From Streptomyces inusitatus (GTDB lineage: Bacteria; Actinomycetota; Actinomycetes; Streptomycetales; Streptomycetaceae): 64,000 bases of DNA. Position 1 is the stretch's first letter, and each line of letters begins with the position of its first letter. A program made the translations under genes and the position numbers. A model generated the notes under the pieces. That model saw only the letters and a program-made list of their open reading frames with translations, made no database searches and was not told where the DNA came from. Positions 8,814 through 17,706 of this stretch are shown here, piece by piece. The stretch covers positions 1-64,000 of the forward strand of contig NZ_BMWG01000021.1 in assembly GCF_014651115.1 (NCBI RefSeq), written 5' to 3'.

Positions 8814-9503
8814 GTGGACATCGTCGTCAAGGGCCGCAAGACCGAGGTGCCCGAGCGGTTCCGCAAGCACGTGGCCGAGAAGCTGAAGCTGGACAAGATC
8901 CAGAAGCTCGACGCCAAGGTGATCAGCCTGGACGTTGAAGTGTCCAAAGAACACAACCCGCGGCAGGCCGACCGTTCCGACCGCGTGGAGATCACACTCC
9001 ACTCCAGGGGCCCGGTGATCCGGGCGGAGGCCGCGGCCGGCGACCCGTACGCAGCGCTTGACCTCGCCACCGGCAAACTGGAGGCAAGGCTGCGCAAGCA
9101 GCACGACAAGCGCTACACCCGCCGTGGCAATGGCCGTCTCTCGGCGGCCGAGGTGCCCGATGTGGTGCCCGGAATCGCGGAGTTGGACGCCAACGGCCGT
9201 ACCGCTTCGGAAGAACGGGCCGAGACCATTCCGACCACCAGGATCGGACCGCTCGAAGTACAGGGCGAAGGTCCGCTGGTGGTCCGGGAGAAAGTCCATG
9301 CCGCCGCCGCTATGACGCTCGACCAGGCGCTCTATGAAATGGAGCTGGTCGGGCACGACTTCTACCTCTTCGTCGATTCCGAGACGAAGCGGCCCAGTGT
9401 CGTCTACCGGCGACACGCCTACGACTACGGCGTCATCCATTTGGAGACCGACCCCCTGGCCGGCTCCGAGGCGGCCGGTGCCGGAGGAGCACTCGGCGGC
9501 TGA
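8814..9503 (+). CDS. hpf: Long-form ribosome hibernation promoting factor
   Basis: Long HPF of 229 residues, which dimerises 70S ribosomes into inactive 100S particles in stationary phase or stress. The N-terminal S30AE domain (VDIVVKGRKTEVPERFRKHV, then EVSKEHNP) covers about 1-110. A linker leads to the C-terminal dimerisation domain (LDQALYEMELVGHDFYLFVD, then VVYRRHAYDYGVI). GTG 8814 behind ACGGAG gives the family start; the frame is open 21 codons further upstream without similarity. A hairpin follows the gene. Confidence 0.94.
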   Translation: MDIVVKGRKTEVPERFRKHVAEKLKLDKIQKLDAKVISLDVEVSKEHNPRQADRSDRVEITLHSRGPVIRAEAAAGDPYAALDLATGKLEARLRKQHDKRYTRRGNGRLSAAEVPDVVPGIAELDANGRTASEERAETIPTTRIGPLEVQGEGPLVVREKVHAAAAMTLDQALYEMELVGHDFYLFVDSETKRPSVVYRRHAYDYGVIHLETDPLAGSEAAGAGGALGG

Positions 9504-9549
9504 TCCCGCCGACCTCCCCCCCCCCCGCAGGCGGAAGCGGAGTTGAGAC

Positions 9550-9587
9550 GGTGCCCCCGACGCGCCCTGTGCGCCCTCGGGGGCACC
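9550..9587 (+). terminator. Terminator after hpf
   Basis: An 11-bp perfect stem (9550-9560 with 9577-9587) with a 16-base loop begins 47 bases after the hpf stop. Confidence 0.6.
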
Positions 9588-9723
9588 ACCGTGCGACCCG
9601 CGGAGGCACCGACGCGCCCTCCGGGCATGAAAGCATGGAAGCTCAAGGCCAACCCGTGCTCCACGCGCAGGCGTTGGCAACCTGATATGCCTTTTCAGGT
9701 CACTGCCTTCAGGGGGAGGAACG

Positions 9724-10479
9724 ATGGCTGACAGCTTCGGGCCGGTGCACCACCACACGGCCGACGCCGCACACCCGGTCGCCGGCGCCGGCACGGCGAC
9801 CACGGGCGGCTCCCGTGCCGAGCCCATCCGGGTCCTGGTGGTGGACGACCACGCGCTCTTCCGGCGCGGGCTGGAGATCGTGCTGGCCCAGGAGGAGGAC
9901 ATCCAGGTCGTCGGCGAGGCGGGCGACGGGGCGGAGGCGGTGGACAAGGCCGCCGACCTGCTCCCGGACATCGTGCTGATGGATGTGCGGATGCCTCGGC
10001 GCGGCGGTATCGAGGCCTGCACCTCCATCAAGGAGGTGGCCCCCAGCGCGAAGATCATCATGCTGACGATCAGCGACGAGGAGGCGGACCTCTACGACGC
10101 GATCAAGGCGGGCGCCACCGGTTATCTCCTCAAGGAGATCTCCACCGACGAGGTGGCCACGGCGATTCGCGCGGTCGCCGACGGGCAGTCCCAGATCAGC
10201 CCCTCCATGGCCTCCAAGCTCCTCACCGAATTCAAGTCGATGATCCAGCGCACCGACGAGCGCAGACTCGTGCCCGCGCCCAGGCTCACCGACCGGGAGC
10301 TGGAGGTGCTCAAACTGGTGGCCACCGGAATGAACAACCGGGACATCGCCAAAGAGCTGTTCATCTCCGAGAACACGGTGAAGAACCACGTCCGCAACAT
10401 CCTGGAGAAGCTTCAGCTCCACTCCAGGATGGAGGCCGTGGTCTACGCGATGCGGGAGAAGATCCTGGAGATCCGGTAG
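9724..10479 (+). CDS. NarL/FixJ-family response regulator (orphan)
   Basis: 251 residues. A non-conserved 35-residue lead-in precedes a receiver domain (VLVVDDHALFRRGLE) with phospho-acceptor Asp87 in LMDVRMPR and Lys in YLLKEIS. A LuxR-type helix-turn-helix follows (LTDRELEVLKLVATG, ISENTVKNHVRNILEKL). An AGGGGGAGGAACG ribosome binding site precedes the ATG. No histidine kinase gene is adjacent, so it is either orphan or paired at a distance. The product is conserved next to hpf in Streptomyces as far as I recall. The target genes are unknown. Confidence 0.92.
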   Translation: MADSFGPVHHHTADAAHPVAGAGTATTGGSRAEPIRVLVVDDHALFRRGLEIVLAQEEDIQVVGEAGDGAEAVDKAADLLPDIVLMDVRMPRRGGIEACTSIKEVAPSAKIIMLTISDEEADLYDAIKAGATGYLLKEISTDEVATAIRAVADGQSQISPSMASKLLTEFKSMIQRTDERRLVPAPRLTDRELEVLKLVATGMNNRDIAKELFISENTVKNHVRNILEKLQLHSRMEAVVYAMREKILEIR

Positions 10480-10512
10480 CGGCTCCGCCGCCCCGCACGG
10501 CCCGCCGGGCGG

Positions 10513-10535
10513 CCGGGCGGGGGCCGCCCGCCCGG
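10513..10535. terminator. Convergent terminator hairpin
   Basis: CCGGGCGGG (10513-10521) pairs perfectly with 10527-10535 around a 5-base loop, between the stops of the convergent regulator and glycosylase genes. Confidence 0.55.
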
Positions 10536-10542
10536 CGCGCGC

Positions 10543-11706
10543 TCAGCCGAGAGCCGCGACCAGGGGCCCGGCCAGCTCGGGCCGGTCGACGCGCTCCACC
10601 CGGACCAGGTCGCAGCCCACCCACTCGGCGGCCTCCCGCAGCGCCCTGGCCATCGGCTCCACCGCCTTCGCGGTGTCCAGCGACACCTGCCTGGCCACCA
10701 GCGTCCTCCCCTCGCGCGCCGGGTCGACCCGGCCCAGCAGCCGGCCGCCCGACAGCAGCGGCATGGCGAAGTACCCGTGCACCCGCTTGGGCTTGGGGAC
10801 ATACGCCTCCAGCCGGTGGGTGAAGCCGAAGATCCGCTCGGTGCGCGCCCGCTCCCAGATCAGCGAGTCGAAGGGGGAGAGCAGCGTCGTGCGGTGGCGG
10901 CCCTTCGGGGCGGTCGCCAGCGCCGCCGGGTCCGCCCAGGCCGGTTTGGCCCAGCCCTCGACCGCCACCGGCACCAGACCCGAGTCGGCGACCACCGCGT
11001 CGAACTGCTCGCCCTTGAGCCGGTGATAGTCGGCGATGTCGGCCCGGGTGCCCACCCCCAGCGACTGGCCGGCCTGCCGGACCAGCCGGCGCAGACACTC
11101 CGCGTCGGTCGGCTCCTCCTCGCGCAGCGCGGCCGGGATCGCCCGCTCGGCCAGGTCGTAGACGCGCTTCCAGCCGCGCCGCTCCGTGCACACCACCTCG
11201 CCCACCATCAGCGCCCGCTCGACGGCGATCTTTGAGGCGGACCAGTCCCACCACTCGCCGCCGTTCTTCGCGCCGCCCAGCTCGGTCGCCGTCAGCGGGC
11301 CCTCGGCGCGCAGCTGCTTGATGACCGTCTCGTACGCGTCGTCCGGGAGGTCGTGGTGCCACTGAGGGCGGTCGCGGTAGGCGCGGCGGCGGAAGGCGAA
11401 GTGCGGCCACTCCTCGACCGGCAGGACGCACGCGGCGTGCGACCAGTACTCAAAGGCGTGGCCCTCGGTCCAGTAGGCGTCCTCGACGGCTCCGCGGCCG
11501 ACCGCGCCGAGGCGGGCGTACGGGATCAGCTCGTGCGAACGGGCCAGCACCGAGATGGTGTCCAGCTGCACCGCTCCCAGATGCCGCAGCACACCGCGGA
11601 CCCCGCCCCGCCGGTCGGGCGCGCCCAGGAATCCCTGGGCGCGCAGTGCCACCCGGCGGGCCTCGTCGGCGGAGAGTTCGGCGGCGGGAGGAGGCAGCGT
11701 CGTCAT
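10543..11706 (-). CDS. YcaQ/AlkX-like DNA glycosylase (winged-helix family)
   Basis: 387 residues of the HTH_42 (formerly DUF1006) family, whose members AlkZ and E. coli YcaQ/AlkX unhook alkylated and interstrand-crosslinked DNA. Three winged-helix-like modules are expected. The catalytic signature is visible as VQLDTISVLARSHELI: a Gln-x-Asp form as in the AlkX/YcaQ branch, rather than the Gln-x-Gln form of antibiotic-linked AlkZ. The C-terminal beta part shows LLSPFDSLIWERART. ATG 11706 is preferred because the upstream extension adds only eight unconserved residues. The acetyltransferase gene lies 67 bases upstream on the same strand. Confidence 0.82.
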   Translation of the reverse strand: MTTLPPPAAELSADEARRVALRAQGFLGAPDRRGGVRGVLRHLGAVQLDTISVLARSHELIPYARLGAVGRGAVEDAYWTEGHAFEYWSHAACVLPVEEWPHFAFRRRAYRDRPQWHHDLPDDAYETVIKQLRAEGPLTATELGGAKNGGEWWDWSASKIAVERALMVGEVVCTERRGWKRVYDLAERAIPAALREEEPTDAECLRRLVRQAGQSLGVGTRADIADYHRLKGEQFDAVVADSGLVPVAVEGWAKPAWADPAALATAPKGRHRTTLLSPFDSLIWERARTERIFGFTHRLEAYVPKPKRVHGYFAMPLLSGGRLLGRVDPAREGRTLVARQVSLDTAKAVEPMARALREAAEWVGCDLVRVERVDRPELAGPLVAALG

Positions 11707-11773
11707 GATCCGCACGATAGACGGCGGCACTGACAGTGCGCCGCCCTTCCCTCCGGTTCCGGGCCGCCCGCGC

Positions 11774-12382
11774 TCACCGGCGGGCCGGGCCGTCCGGGAG
11801 GCCGGCCCCGTCGCGGGCCGGGAGATACGCGTACGGGGAGGGCAGTCCCAGATCGGAGGGGAGCAGCGAGCCGACCCAGGTGTCGCGGAGGGTGTCCTTG
11901 TTGAGCAGGCCCGCGCGCAGTGTCCCCTCGACGGTGAATCCCGCCTTCTCCGCCACGGCGCGCGAGCCGGTGTTCCCGACCTCGGCCCGCCATTCCAGCC
12001 GGGTCGCGCCGAGCCGGGTGAGGGTCCAGTGCGCGACCGCTCCCACGGCCTCCGTCATGATCCCGCGGCCCCGGTGTCCGGGGGCCGTCCAGTAGCCGAT
12101 CTCCCAGGTGCCGGAGTGGGTGCGCAGGGTGACCGCGACCGAGGCCAGCAGCTCGCCGTCGGCGCGGTCCACGGCCGCGAAGGTGCACATCGTCGAGGTC
12201 TCCCAGCCGTCCGGGACCATCCGCTCGGTGTACTCGGCGGCGTGCTGTCGCTCGTACGGGGAAGGAACGGTGGTCCAGCGCTGGATGGCCGGGTCCTGAC
12301 ACGCCTGGAGGACCGCTTCGGTGTCGTCGGCGGTGAAGGTGCGCAGGCGGAGGCGCTCGGTGGTGAGCGTGACGGGTTCCAT
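11774..12382 (-). CDS. GNAT family N-acetyltransferase
   Basis: 202 residues of the Acetyltransf_3 (RimJ/RimL-like) group: LTTERLRLRTFTADD at the N-terminus, the beta4 strand WEIGYWTAPGHRGRGIMTEAV with the RGRG acetyl-CoA loop, and NTGSRAVAEKAGFTVEGTLR. The substrate cannot be told from sequence. The start at ATG 12382 gives the family N-terminus; the frame extends 13 codons further without similarity. The gene is divergent from secA. Confidence 0.88.
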   Translation of the reverse strand: MEPVTLTTERLRLRTFTADDTEAVLQACQDPAIQRWTTVPSPYERQHAAEYTERMVPDGWETSTMCTFAAVDRADGELLASVAVTLRTHSGTWEIGYWTAPGHRGRGIMTEAVGAVAHWTLTRLGATRLEWRAEVGNTGSRAVAEKAGFTVEGTLRAGLLNKDTLRDTWVGSLLPSDLGLPSPYAYLPARDGAGLPDGPARR

Positions 12383-12526
12383 GAACGGAGTCTGCTGGGG
12401 CCCCGGGGCCCGCGCGAGCACTTTTCCCGCCGGGGCGGCACCTTCCGCCCGTCCCGGGCGTTCTCAGAACGGGTGACAGAAGGCCCGGCCGACCACGGAC
12501 CTCCCGACCCGGCGGGGTCCTCGCTT

Positions 12527-12532
12527 ACGATG
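12527..12532 (+). promoter_or_regulatory. Candidate -10 element for secA
   Basis: TACGAT within GCTTACGATGG fits a housekeeping -10 hexamer about 90 bases before the secA start. No convincing -35 is seen at the right distance. Confidence 0.3.
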
Positions 12533-12619
12533 GCCGTTGCGGTGGGGCCCGCCTGCCGTGCCCGCGCCAGTGTCCACCACGACTCAGCCAGGCCCGATTC
12601 GGCAAGGAGACCAGCCTCA

Positions 12620-15433
12620 GTGTCCGTCTTCAACAAGCTCATGCGTGCAGGCGAAGGCAAGATCCTGCGCAAACTGCACCGCATCGCGGACCAGGTCAAC
12701 TCCATCGAAGAGGATTTCATCAGCCTCTCCGACGCCGAGTTGCGGGCGCTCACGGAAGAGTACAAGGAGCGTTTCGCCGCCGGCGAAAGCCTTGACGATC
12801 TTCTTCCGGAGGCGTTCGCCACCGTCCGCGAAGGCGCCAAGCGCGCCCTCGGCCAGCGTCACTACGACGTACAGCTGATGGGCGGCGCGGCGCTGCACCT
12901 CGGCTATGTCGCCGAGATGAAGACCGGTGAGGGCAAGACCCTCGTCGGCACGCTTCCGACGTATCTCAACGCGCTCTCCGGCAAGGGCGTCCATCTGATC
13001 ACGGTCAATGACTATCTGGCCGAGCGCGACTCCGAGATGATGGGCCGGGTCCACAAGTTCCTGGGTCTGTCCGTCGGCTGCATCCTGGCGAACATGACGC
13101 CCGCGCAGCGCCGCGAGCAGTACGCCTGTGACATCACGTACGGCACGAACAACGAGTTCGGCTTCGACTATCTGCGCGACAACATGGCGTGGTCCCAGGA
13201 CGAGCTCGTCCAGCGCGGCCACAACTTCGCCGTGGTCGACGAGGTCGACTCGATCCTCGTCGACGAGGCCCGTACGCCGCTGATCATCTCCGGTCCGGCC
13301 GACCAGGCGACCAAGTGGTACGGCGACTTCGCCAAGCTGGTGAAGCGGCTGACCAAGGGCGAGGCCGGGAATCACCTCAAGGGCATCGAGGAGACCGGCG
13401 ACTACGAGGTCGACGAGAAGAAGCGGACCGTGGGCATCCATGAGTCCGGCGTCGCGAAGGTCGAGGACTGGCTCGGCATCGACAACCTGTACGAGTCGGT
13501 GAACACCCCGCTCGTGGGTTACCTCAACAACGCCATCAAGGCGAAGGAACTCTTCAAGAACGACAAGGACTACGTCGTCATCGACGGCGAAGTCATGATC
13601 GTCGACGAGCACACCGGCCGTATCCTCGCCGGCCGCCGCTACAACGAGGGCATGCACCAGGCGATCGAGGCGAAGGAAGGGGTGGACATCAAGGACGAGA
13701 ACCAGACCCTCGCCACGATCACCCTCCAGAACTTCTTCCTCCTCTACAACAAGCTGTCCGGGATGACCGGTACGGCGATGACCGAGGCCGCCGAGTTCCA
13801 CCAGATCTACAAGCTCGGCGTCGTCCCCATCCCGACCAACCGGCCGATGGTCCGCAAGGACCAGTCGGACCTGATCTACCGGACCGAGGTCGCGAAGTTC
13901 GCGGCCGTCGTGGACGACATCGCGGAGAAGCACGAGAAGGGTCAGCCGATCCTCGTCGGCACGACCTCCGTCGAGAAGTCCGAGTACCTCTCGCAGCAGC
14001 TCAACAAGCGCGGCGTCCAGCACGAGGTGCTCAACGCCAAGCAGCACGACCGTGAGGCGATCATCGTCGCCCAGGCCGGCCGCAAGGGCGCGGTCACGGT
14101 CGCCACCAACATGGCCGGCCGAGGCACCGACATCAAGCTCGGCGGAAACCCGGACGACCTCGCCGAGGCGGAGCTGCGCCAGCGCGGCCTGGACCCGGTG
14201 GAGAACGTCGAGGAGTGGGCCGCCGCCCTGCCCGCCGCGCTGGAGCGGGCCGAGGGTGCCGTCAAGGCGGAGTTCGAAGAGGTCAAGGACCTCGGCGGGC
14301 TCTATGTGCTGGGCACCGAGCGGCACGAGTCGCGCCGTATCGACAACCAGCTGCGCGGCCGTTCCGGCCGTCAGGGCGACCCGGGCGAGTCCCGGTTCTA
14401 TCTCTCGCTCGGCGACGATCTGATGCGCCTCTTCAAGGCCCAGATGGTCGAGCGCGTGATGGCCATGGCGAACGTCCCCGACGACGTCCCGATCGAGAAC
14501 AAGATGGTGACGCGCGCGATCGCGTCCGCCCAGTCCCAGGTCGAGCAGCAGAACTTCGAGACGCGTAAGAACGTCCTGAAGTACGACGACGTCCTCAACC
14601 GGCAGCGCAAGGTCATCTACGGCGAGCGCCGCCGGGTTCTGGAGGGCGAGGACCTCCAGGAGCAGATCAGCCACTTCATGGACGACACCATCGACGCCTA
14701 CATCCAGGCGGAGACGGTCGAGGGCTTCGCCGAGGAATGGGACATGGACCGCCTGTGGGGCGCGTTCAAGCAGCTCTACCCGGTGAAGGCCGACATCGAG
14801 GACCTTGAGGAGGCGGCGGGCGACCGGGCCGGCATCACGGCCGAGTTCATCGCCCAGTCCATCAAGGACGACATCCACGAGCAGTACGAGGAGCGCGAGA
14901 AGCAGCTCGGCTCGGACATCATGCGCGAGCTGGAGCGGCGTGTGGTGCTCTCCGTCCTCGACCGCAAGTGGCGTGAGCACCTCTACGAGATGGACTATCT
15001 CCAGGAGGGCATCGGCCTGCGCGCCATGGCGCAGAAGGACCCGCTGGTGGAGTACCAGCGCGAGGGCTTCGACATGTTCACCGCCATGATGGACGGCATC
15101 AAGGAGGAGTCCGTCGGCTATCTGTTCAACCTGGAGGTCCAGGTCGAGCAGCAGGTCGAGGAGGTTCCGGTGGCGGATTCCGCGCAGCGCACCTCGCTGG
15201 ACAAGAAGGACGCGGTGCCCGCGGCGCGTCCGGAGATCCGGGCCAAGGGCCTGGAGGCTCCCCAGCGTCCGGACCGGCTGCACTTCTCCGCTCCCACCGT
15301 GGACGGCGAGGGCGGTGTGATCGAGGGCGACTTCGACGCCGACGGTCAGCCCGCCCGCTCGGAGGCCGACGGTCTGACCCGCGCCGAGCGCCGCAAGGCG
15401 CAGAAGACCACGGGTCGCCGCCGCAAGAAGTAG
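12620..15433 (+). CDS. secA: Preprotein translocase ATPase SecA
   Basis: Motor of the Sec pathway, 937 residues. Visible parts are: Walker A within MKTGEGKTL (Lys106), Walker B VVDEVDSILVDEART, the preprotein cross-linking region, NBD2 with TNMAGRGTDIKLGG, and the scaffold and two-helix-finger region. The C-terminus is a basic linker ending RRRKK and lacks the Cys/His zinc module of E. coli SecA, as usual for Streptomyces. GTG 12620 behind AAGGAG gives MSVFNKLMRAGEGK. The frame is open for 355 codons upstream, but that stretch overlaps the divergent acetyltransferase and is not coding. Confidence 0.96.
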   Translation: MSVFNKLMRAGEGKILRKLHRIADQVNSIEEDFISLSDAELRALTEEYKERFAAGESLDDLLPEAFATVREGAKRALGQRHYDVQLMGGAALHLGYVAEMKTGEGKTLVGTLPTYLNALSGKGVHLITVNDYLAERDSEMMGRVHKFLGLSVGCILANMTPAQRREQYACDITYGTNNEFGFDYLRDNMAWSQDELVQRGHNFAVVDEVDSILVDEARTPLIISGPADQATKWYGDFAKLVKRLTKGEAGNHLKGIEETGDYEVDEKKRTVGIHESGVAKVEDWLGIDNLYESVNTPLVGYLNNAIKAKELFKNDKDYVVIDGEVMIVDEHTGRILAGRRYNEGMHQAIEAKEGVDIKDENQTLATITLQNFFLLYNKLSGMTGTAMTEAAEFHQIYKLGVVPIPTNRPMVRKDQSDLIYRTEVAKFAAVVDDIAEKHEKGQPILVGTTSVEKSEYLSQQLNKRGVQHEVLNAKQHDREAIIVAQAGRKGAVTVATNMAGRGTDIKLGGNPDDLAEAELRQRGLDPVENVEEWAAALPAALERAEGAVKAEFEEVKDLGGLYVLGTERHESRRIDNQLRGRSGRQGDPGESRFYLSLGDDLMRLFKAQMVERVMAMANVPDDVPIENKMVTRAIASAQSQVEQQNFETRKNVLKYDDVLNRQRKVIYGERRRVLEGEDLQEQISHFMDDTIDAYIQAETVEGFAEEWDMDRLWGAFKQLYPVKADIEDLEEAAGDRAGITAEFIAQSIKDDIHEQYEEREKQLGSDIMRELERRVVLSVLDRKWREHLYEMDYLQEGIGLRAMAQKDPLVEYQREGFDMFTAMMDGIKEESVGYLFNLEVQVEQQVEEVPVADSAQRTSLDKKDAVPAARPEIRAKGLEAPQRPDRLHFSAPTVDGEGGVIEGDFDADGQPARSEADGLTRAERRKAQKTTGRRRKK

Positions 15434-15477
15434 CGCTCTCCCGCCCGGCGGGAGGGACGGGGTGCTGAGCACCCGGC

Positions 15478-15513
15478 AGCGGGCCGGACGCCGATCATGG
15501 CGTCCGGCCCGCT
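15478..15513 (+). terminator. Terminator after secA
   Basis: A 15-bp perfect stem (15478-15492 with 15499-15513) with a 6-base loop, followed by GTCTTGT, lies between the convergent secA and Rv3235-like genes and may serve both. Confidence 0.8.
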
Positions 15514-15552
15514 GTCTTGTCCTCCCAGGGCCGTGGGGCCGCGGGCGGCCCC

Positions 15553-15969
15553 TCAGCGGGCGGCGGTGACGCGTTCGCCGCCCAGCTCCACGGCGGAGCA
15601 GCGCCAGCGCTGGTCCCGGCCCTGTTCGAGGCGGAAGGCCATCGCGCTGACGCGGTCTCCCGAGCCGATACGGGCGAACGCCTCGATGACACCCGGCCCG
15701 GGGTGGTACTCGCCGCAGTGCCGGACGACCGGGGTCGCCCGGTCCGCCGGGAGCAGGGGCGCTCCCGGGGCGAGGCGCACCAGCTGCTCGTACGCGTCGC
15801 CGATGGTGTGGCCGAGCATCCAGTGCACCGGGCGCTGGCCGCTGAGCACGGCGAGGAGCCGGTCGGCGAACCAGTAGTGCGGGCGCTGCCGCCGGGCCCG
15901 GGCCATCGCCGAGGCCGTGACCCCGGGCCGCCGCTGGTCGTGCCGGCCCGCGGGCCTTGTCCTGTTCAT
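15553..15969 (-). CDS. Rv3235-like conserved protein (DUF6459-type)
   Basis: 138 residues. The body RPHYWFADRLLAVLSGQRPVHWMLGHTIGDAYEQLVRL resembles the actinobacterial Rv3235 family found beside secA in mycobacteria and Streptomyces. No catalytic motif is visible and the function is unknown. It is convergent with secA. The start is ATG at 15969. The C-terminal part RWRCSAVELGGERV is conserved in the family as I recall it. Confidence 0.72.
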   Translation of the reverse strand: MNRTRPAGRHDQRRPGVTASAMARARRQRPHYWFADRLLAVLSGQRPVHWMLGHTIGDAYEQLVRLAPGAPLLPADRATPVVRHCGEYHPGPGVIEAFARIGSGDRVSAMAFRLEQGRDQRWRCSAVELGGERVTAAR

Positions 15970-16016
15970 GCGTGTCCCCCCTGTGCACCGGACCCGACCC
16001 GGATGAATACCGGTCG

Positions 16017-16033
16017 GTAACTTGTTGGGTGAC
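16017..16033 (-). promoter_or_regulatory. GTnAC direct repeat upstream of the Rv3235-like gene
   Basis: GTAAC (16017-16021) and GTGAC (16029-16033) lie 7 bases apart on the plus strand, 48 bases upstream of the minus-strand start at 15969. GTnAC direct repeats are reported for MtrA binding, but the exact spacing rule is not known to me, so this is only suggestive. Confidence 0.2.
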
Positions 16034-16260
16034 CTTCTACGGGGTCAACCGCGCCGCCGCAATGGGCGCGCGGCCCCGGGCAGGCCCGCCGGAAATTCAC
16101 CCGTCCGAGTGCGCAACCATCGCTCCGTCCCTGGTCGGGGCGGGGAGCGAGAGCGCCCGACGGCGGCCGGGACGGCTGTGCGAGGGGCGATGGCGGCAGC
16201 CCGAAAGAGTTACCCCGCACGTATCCTGAGGGCGTCTTCCGACTACGAAAGCGGCCAGCC

Positions 16261-16764
16261 ATGCGTGTGTACGTCCCCCTGACCCTCTCCGGTCTCGCAG
16301 AGGCGCACATGAAGGGCGAACTGGGCCCCGGCCCGGTGACCGCGTACGGCGTCACCCCCGGGCTGCGCGAGTGGTACGCCTCCGACGACATCGAGGAGCT
16401 GGAGTACGCGGCGCTCGGCCGGGCCGCCGCCGCCTCGCTGCGCCTGATCGCGGGCGTGCCCGGCGGGGCCGCGCGGCGGGTCGTCGTGGCCGTGGACGTA
16501 CGGGACCAGGACGTGAGCGCCGCCCCCGACCGGGACCCGGAGCCCGGCGAGGTGCGGATCGCCGCCGCCGTGCCGCTGGCCAAGGCCGCCGCGGTCCATG
16601 TGGACGCGGACGGCGCGGTCGGCGAGGTGACCGCCGCGGCCCGGGCGCTGGAGGCCGCAGACCGGGGCGACGACGACGCCCGGTCCACCGTGGACGGCGC
16701 TGAGGACCACGAGCTGCTCTGGTACGGCGTCCAGGAGATCCCGAACCTCGTCGGCCGGGCCTGA
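16261..16764 (+). CDS. Conserved actinobacterial protein (DUF6912-like)
   Basis: 167 residues starting MRVYVPLTLSGLAEA and ending WYGVQEIPNLV. Both ends are conserved in a small actinobacterial family of unknown function, annotated DUF6912 as far as I recall. It has an Ala/Gly-rich body with no catalytic motif, signal peptide or membrane segment, so it is probably cytosolic. TATCCT at 16219-16224 may be a -10 element. A hairpin follows the stop. Confidence 0.75.
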   Translation: MRVYVPLTLSGLAEAHMKGELGPGPVTAYGVTPGLREWYASDDIEELEYAALGRAAAASLRLIAGVPGGAARRVVVAVDVRDQDVSAAPDRDPEPGEVRIAAAVPLAKAAAVHVDADGAVGEVTAAARALEAADRGDDDARSTVDGAEDHELLWYGVQEIPNLVGRA

Positions 16765-16771
16765 GCCGAGC

Positions 16772-16792
16772 CGCCCGCCGCCCCGGCGGGCG
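16772..16792 (+). terminator. Hairpin between the DUF6912-like and HAD genes
   Basis: A 9-bp perfect stem (16772-16780 with 16784-16792) with loop CCC follows the upstream stop by 8 bases. Confidence 0.5.
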
Positions 16793-16838
16793 ATAAAGAA
16801 CGGGCCCATTGTCAGACCGGGCGGGTACGGTTTTGTGC

Positions 16839-17525
16839 ATGGGGAATCACAGCGGGGCCCCGGGGAGCCCCGGGACACATCTGGTCTGGGACTGGAACGG
16901 CACGCTGCTCGACGACGCGGCGGCCATCGTCTCCGCGACCAACGCGGCGTTCGCGGAGATCGGCCTCGGGCCGATCACGCTGGAGCGCTACCGGGAGCTG
17001 TACCGCATCCCGATACCGCGGTTCTACGAGAGCGTGCTCGGCCGCCCGCCGACGGCCGCCGAGTGGGAGATCACCGATGTGGTCTTCCACCGCCACTACA
17101 GCGAGCGACGGGTGGGCTGCGGGCTGACGGACGGCGCCGAGCGGCTGCTGAAGGAGTGGCGGCTCGCCGGACACAGCCAGTCACTGCTGAGCATGTACGG
17201 GCACGACGAGCTGGTCCCGGTCGTGCGGGGCTATGGCATCGAGAGCCACTTCATACGGGTCGAGGGCCGGACCGGGCCCTCCGGAGGCTCCAAGGCACCG
17301 CATATGCGACGGCATCTGGAGGCGCTGGCGGAGACCGTCTCCCCGGAGCGCACGGTGGTCATCGGCGACGCGGTGGACGACGCGGTGGCGGCGGCCCACG
17401 TGGGCGCGCGGGCGGTGCTCTTCACCGGCGGCTCGCACAGCCGCGCCAGCCTGGAGGCGGCCGGGGTGCCCGTGGTGGACACCCTGGAACACGCGGTGGA
17501 GGAAGCGATACGCCTGGTGGCCTGA
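16839..17525 (+). CDS. HAD-superfamily hydrolase (phosphoglycolate phosphatase-like)
   Basis: 228 residues. HAD motif I is DWNGT (Asp18), in place of the usual DxDGT, as in related actinobacterial phosphatases. Motif II is within LLSMYGHDEL, motif III is a Lys in GGSKAPHM, and motif IV is VVIGDAVDDAVAA. A helical cap (about 30-100) fits the subfamily I phosphatases. The substrate is unknown. The ATG at 16839 is chosen; the frame is open 10 codons further upstream without similarity. Confidence 0.85.
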   Translation: MGNHSGAPGSPGTHLVWDWNGTLLDDAAAIVSATNAAFAEIGLGPITLERYRELYRIPIPRFYESVLGRPPTAAEWEITDVVFHRHYSERRVGCGLTDGAERLLKEWRLAGHSQSLLSMYGHDELVPVVRGYGIESHFIRVEGRTGPSGGSKAPHMRRHLEALAETVSPERTVVIGDAVDDAVAAAHVGARAVLFTGGSHSRASLEAAGVPVVDTLEHAVEEAIRLVA

Positions 17526-17706
17526 GCTCCGCCACCCTGAGCCCCGGCCACCCTGAGACCTGCGCCCTGAGCTCCGGCCACCACGAGCCGCCCGAGCCGC
17601 CCCGGCCGCCGGAGGTCGGGCCGGGTCAGCGGAGGTCGGCGGAGACCGGCCCGCGAAGGCCGGGACCCGCCGTACGCCCCTGCCCGCGGCCCGCCCCGCT
17701 CCCGGC

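Noticed and set aside
11555..12619. Long N-terminal extension of secA
   Set aside because: It overlaps the divergent acetyltransferase gene and has no SecA similarity; GTG 12620 with AAGGAG gives the known N-terminus.
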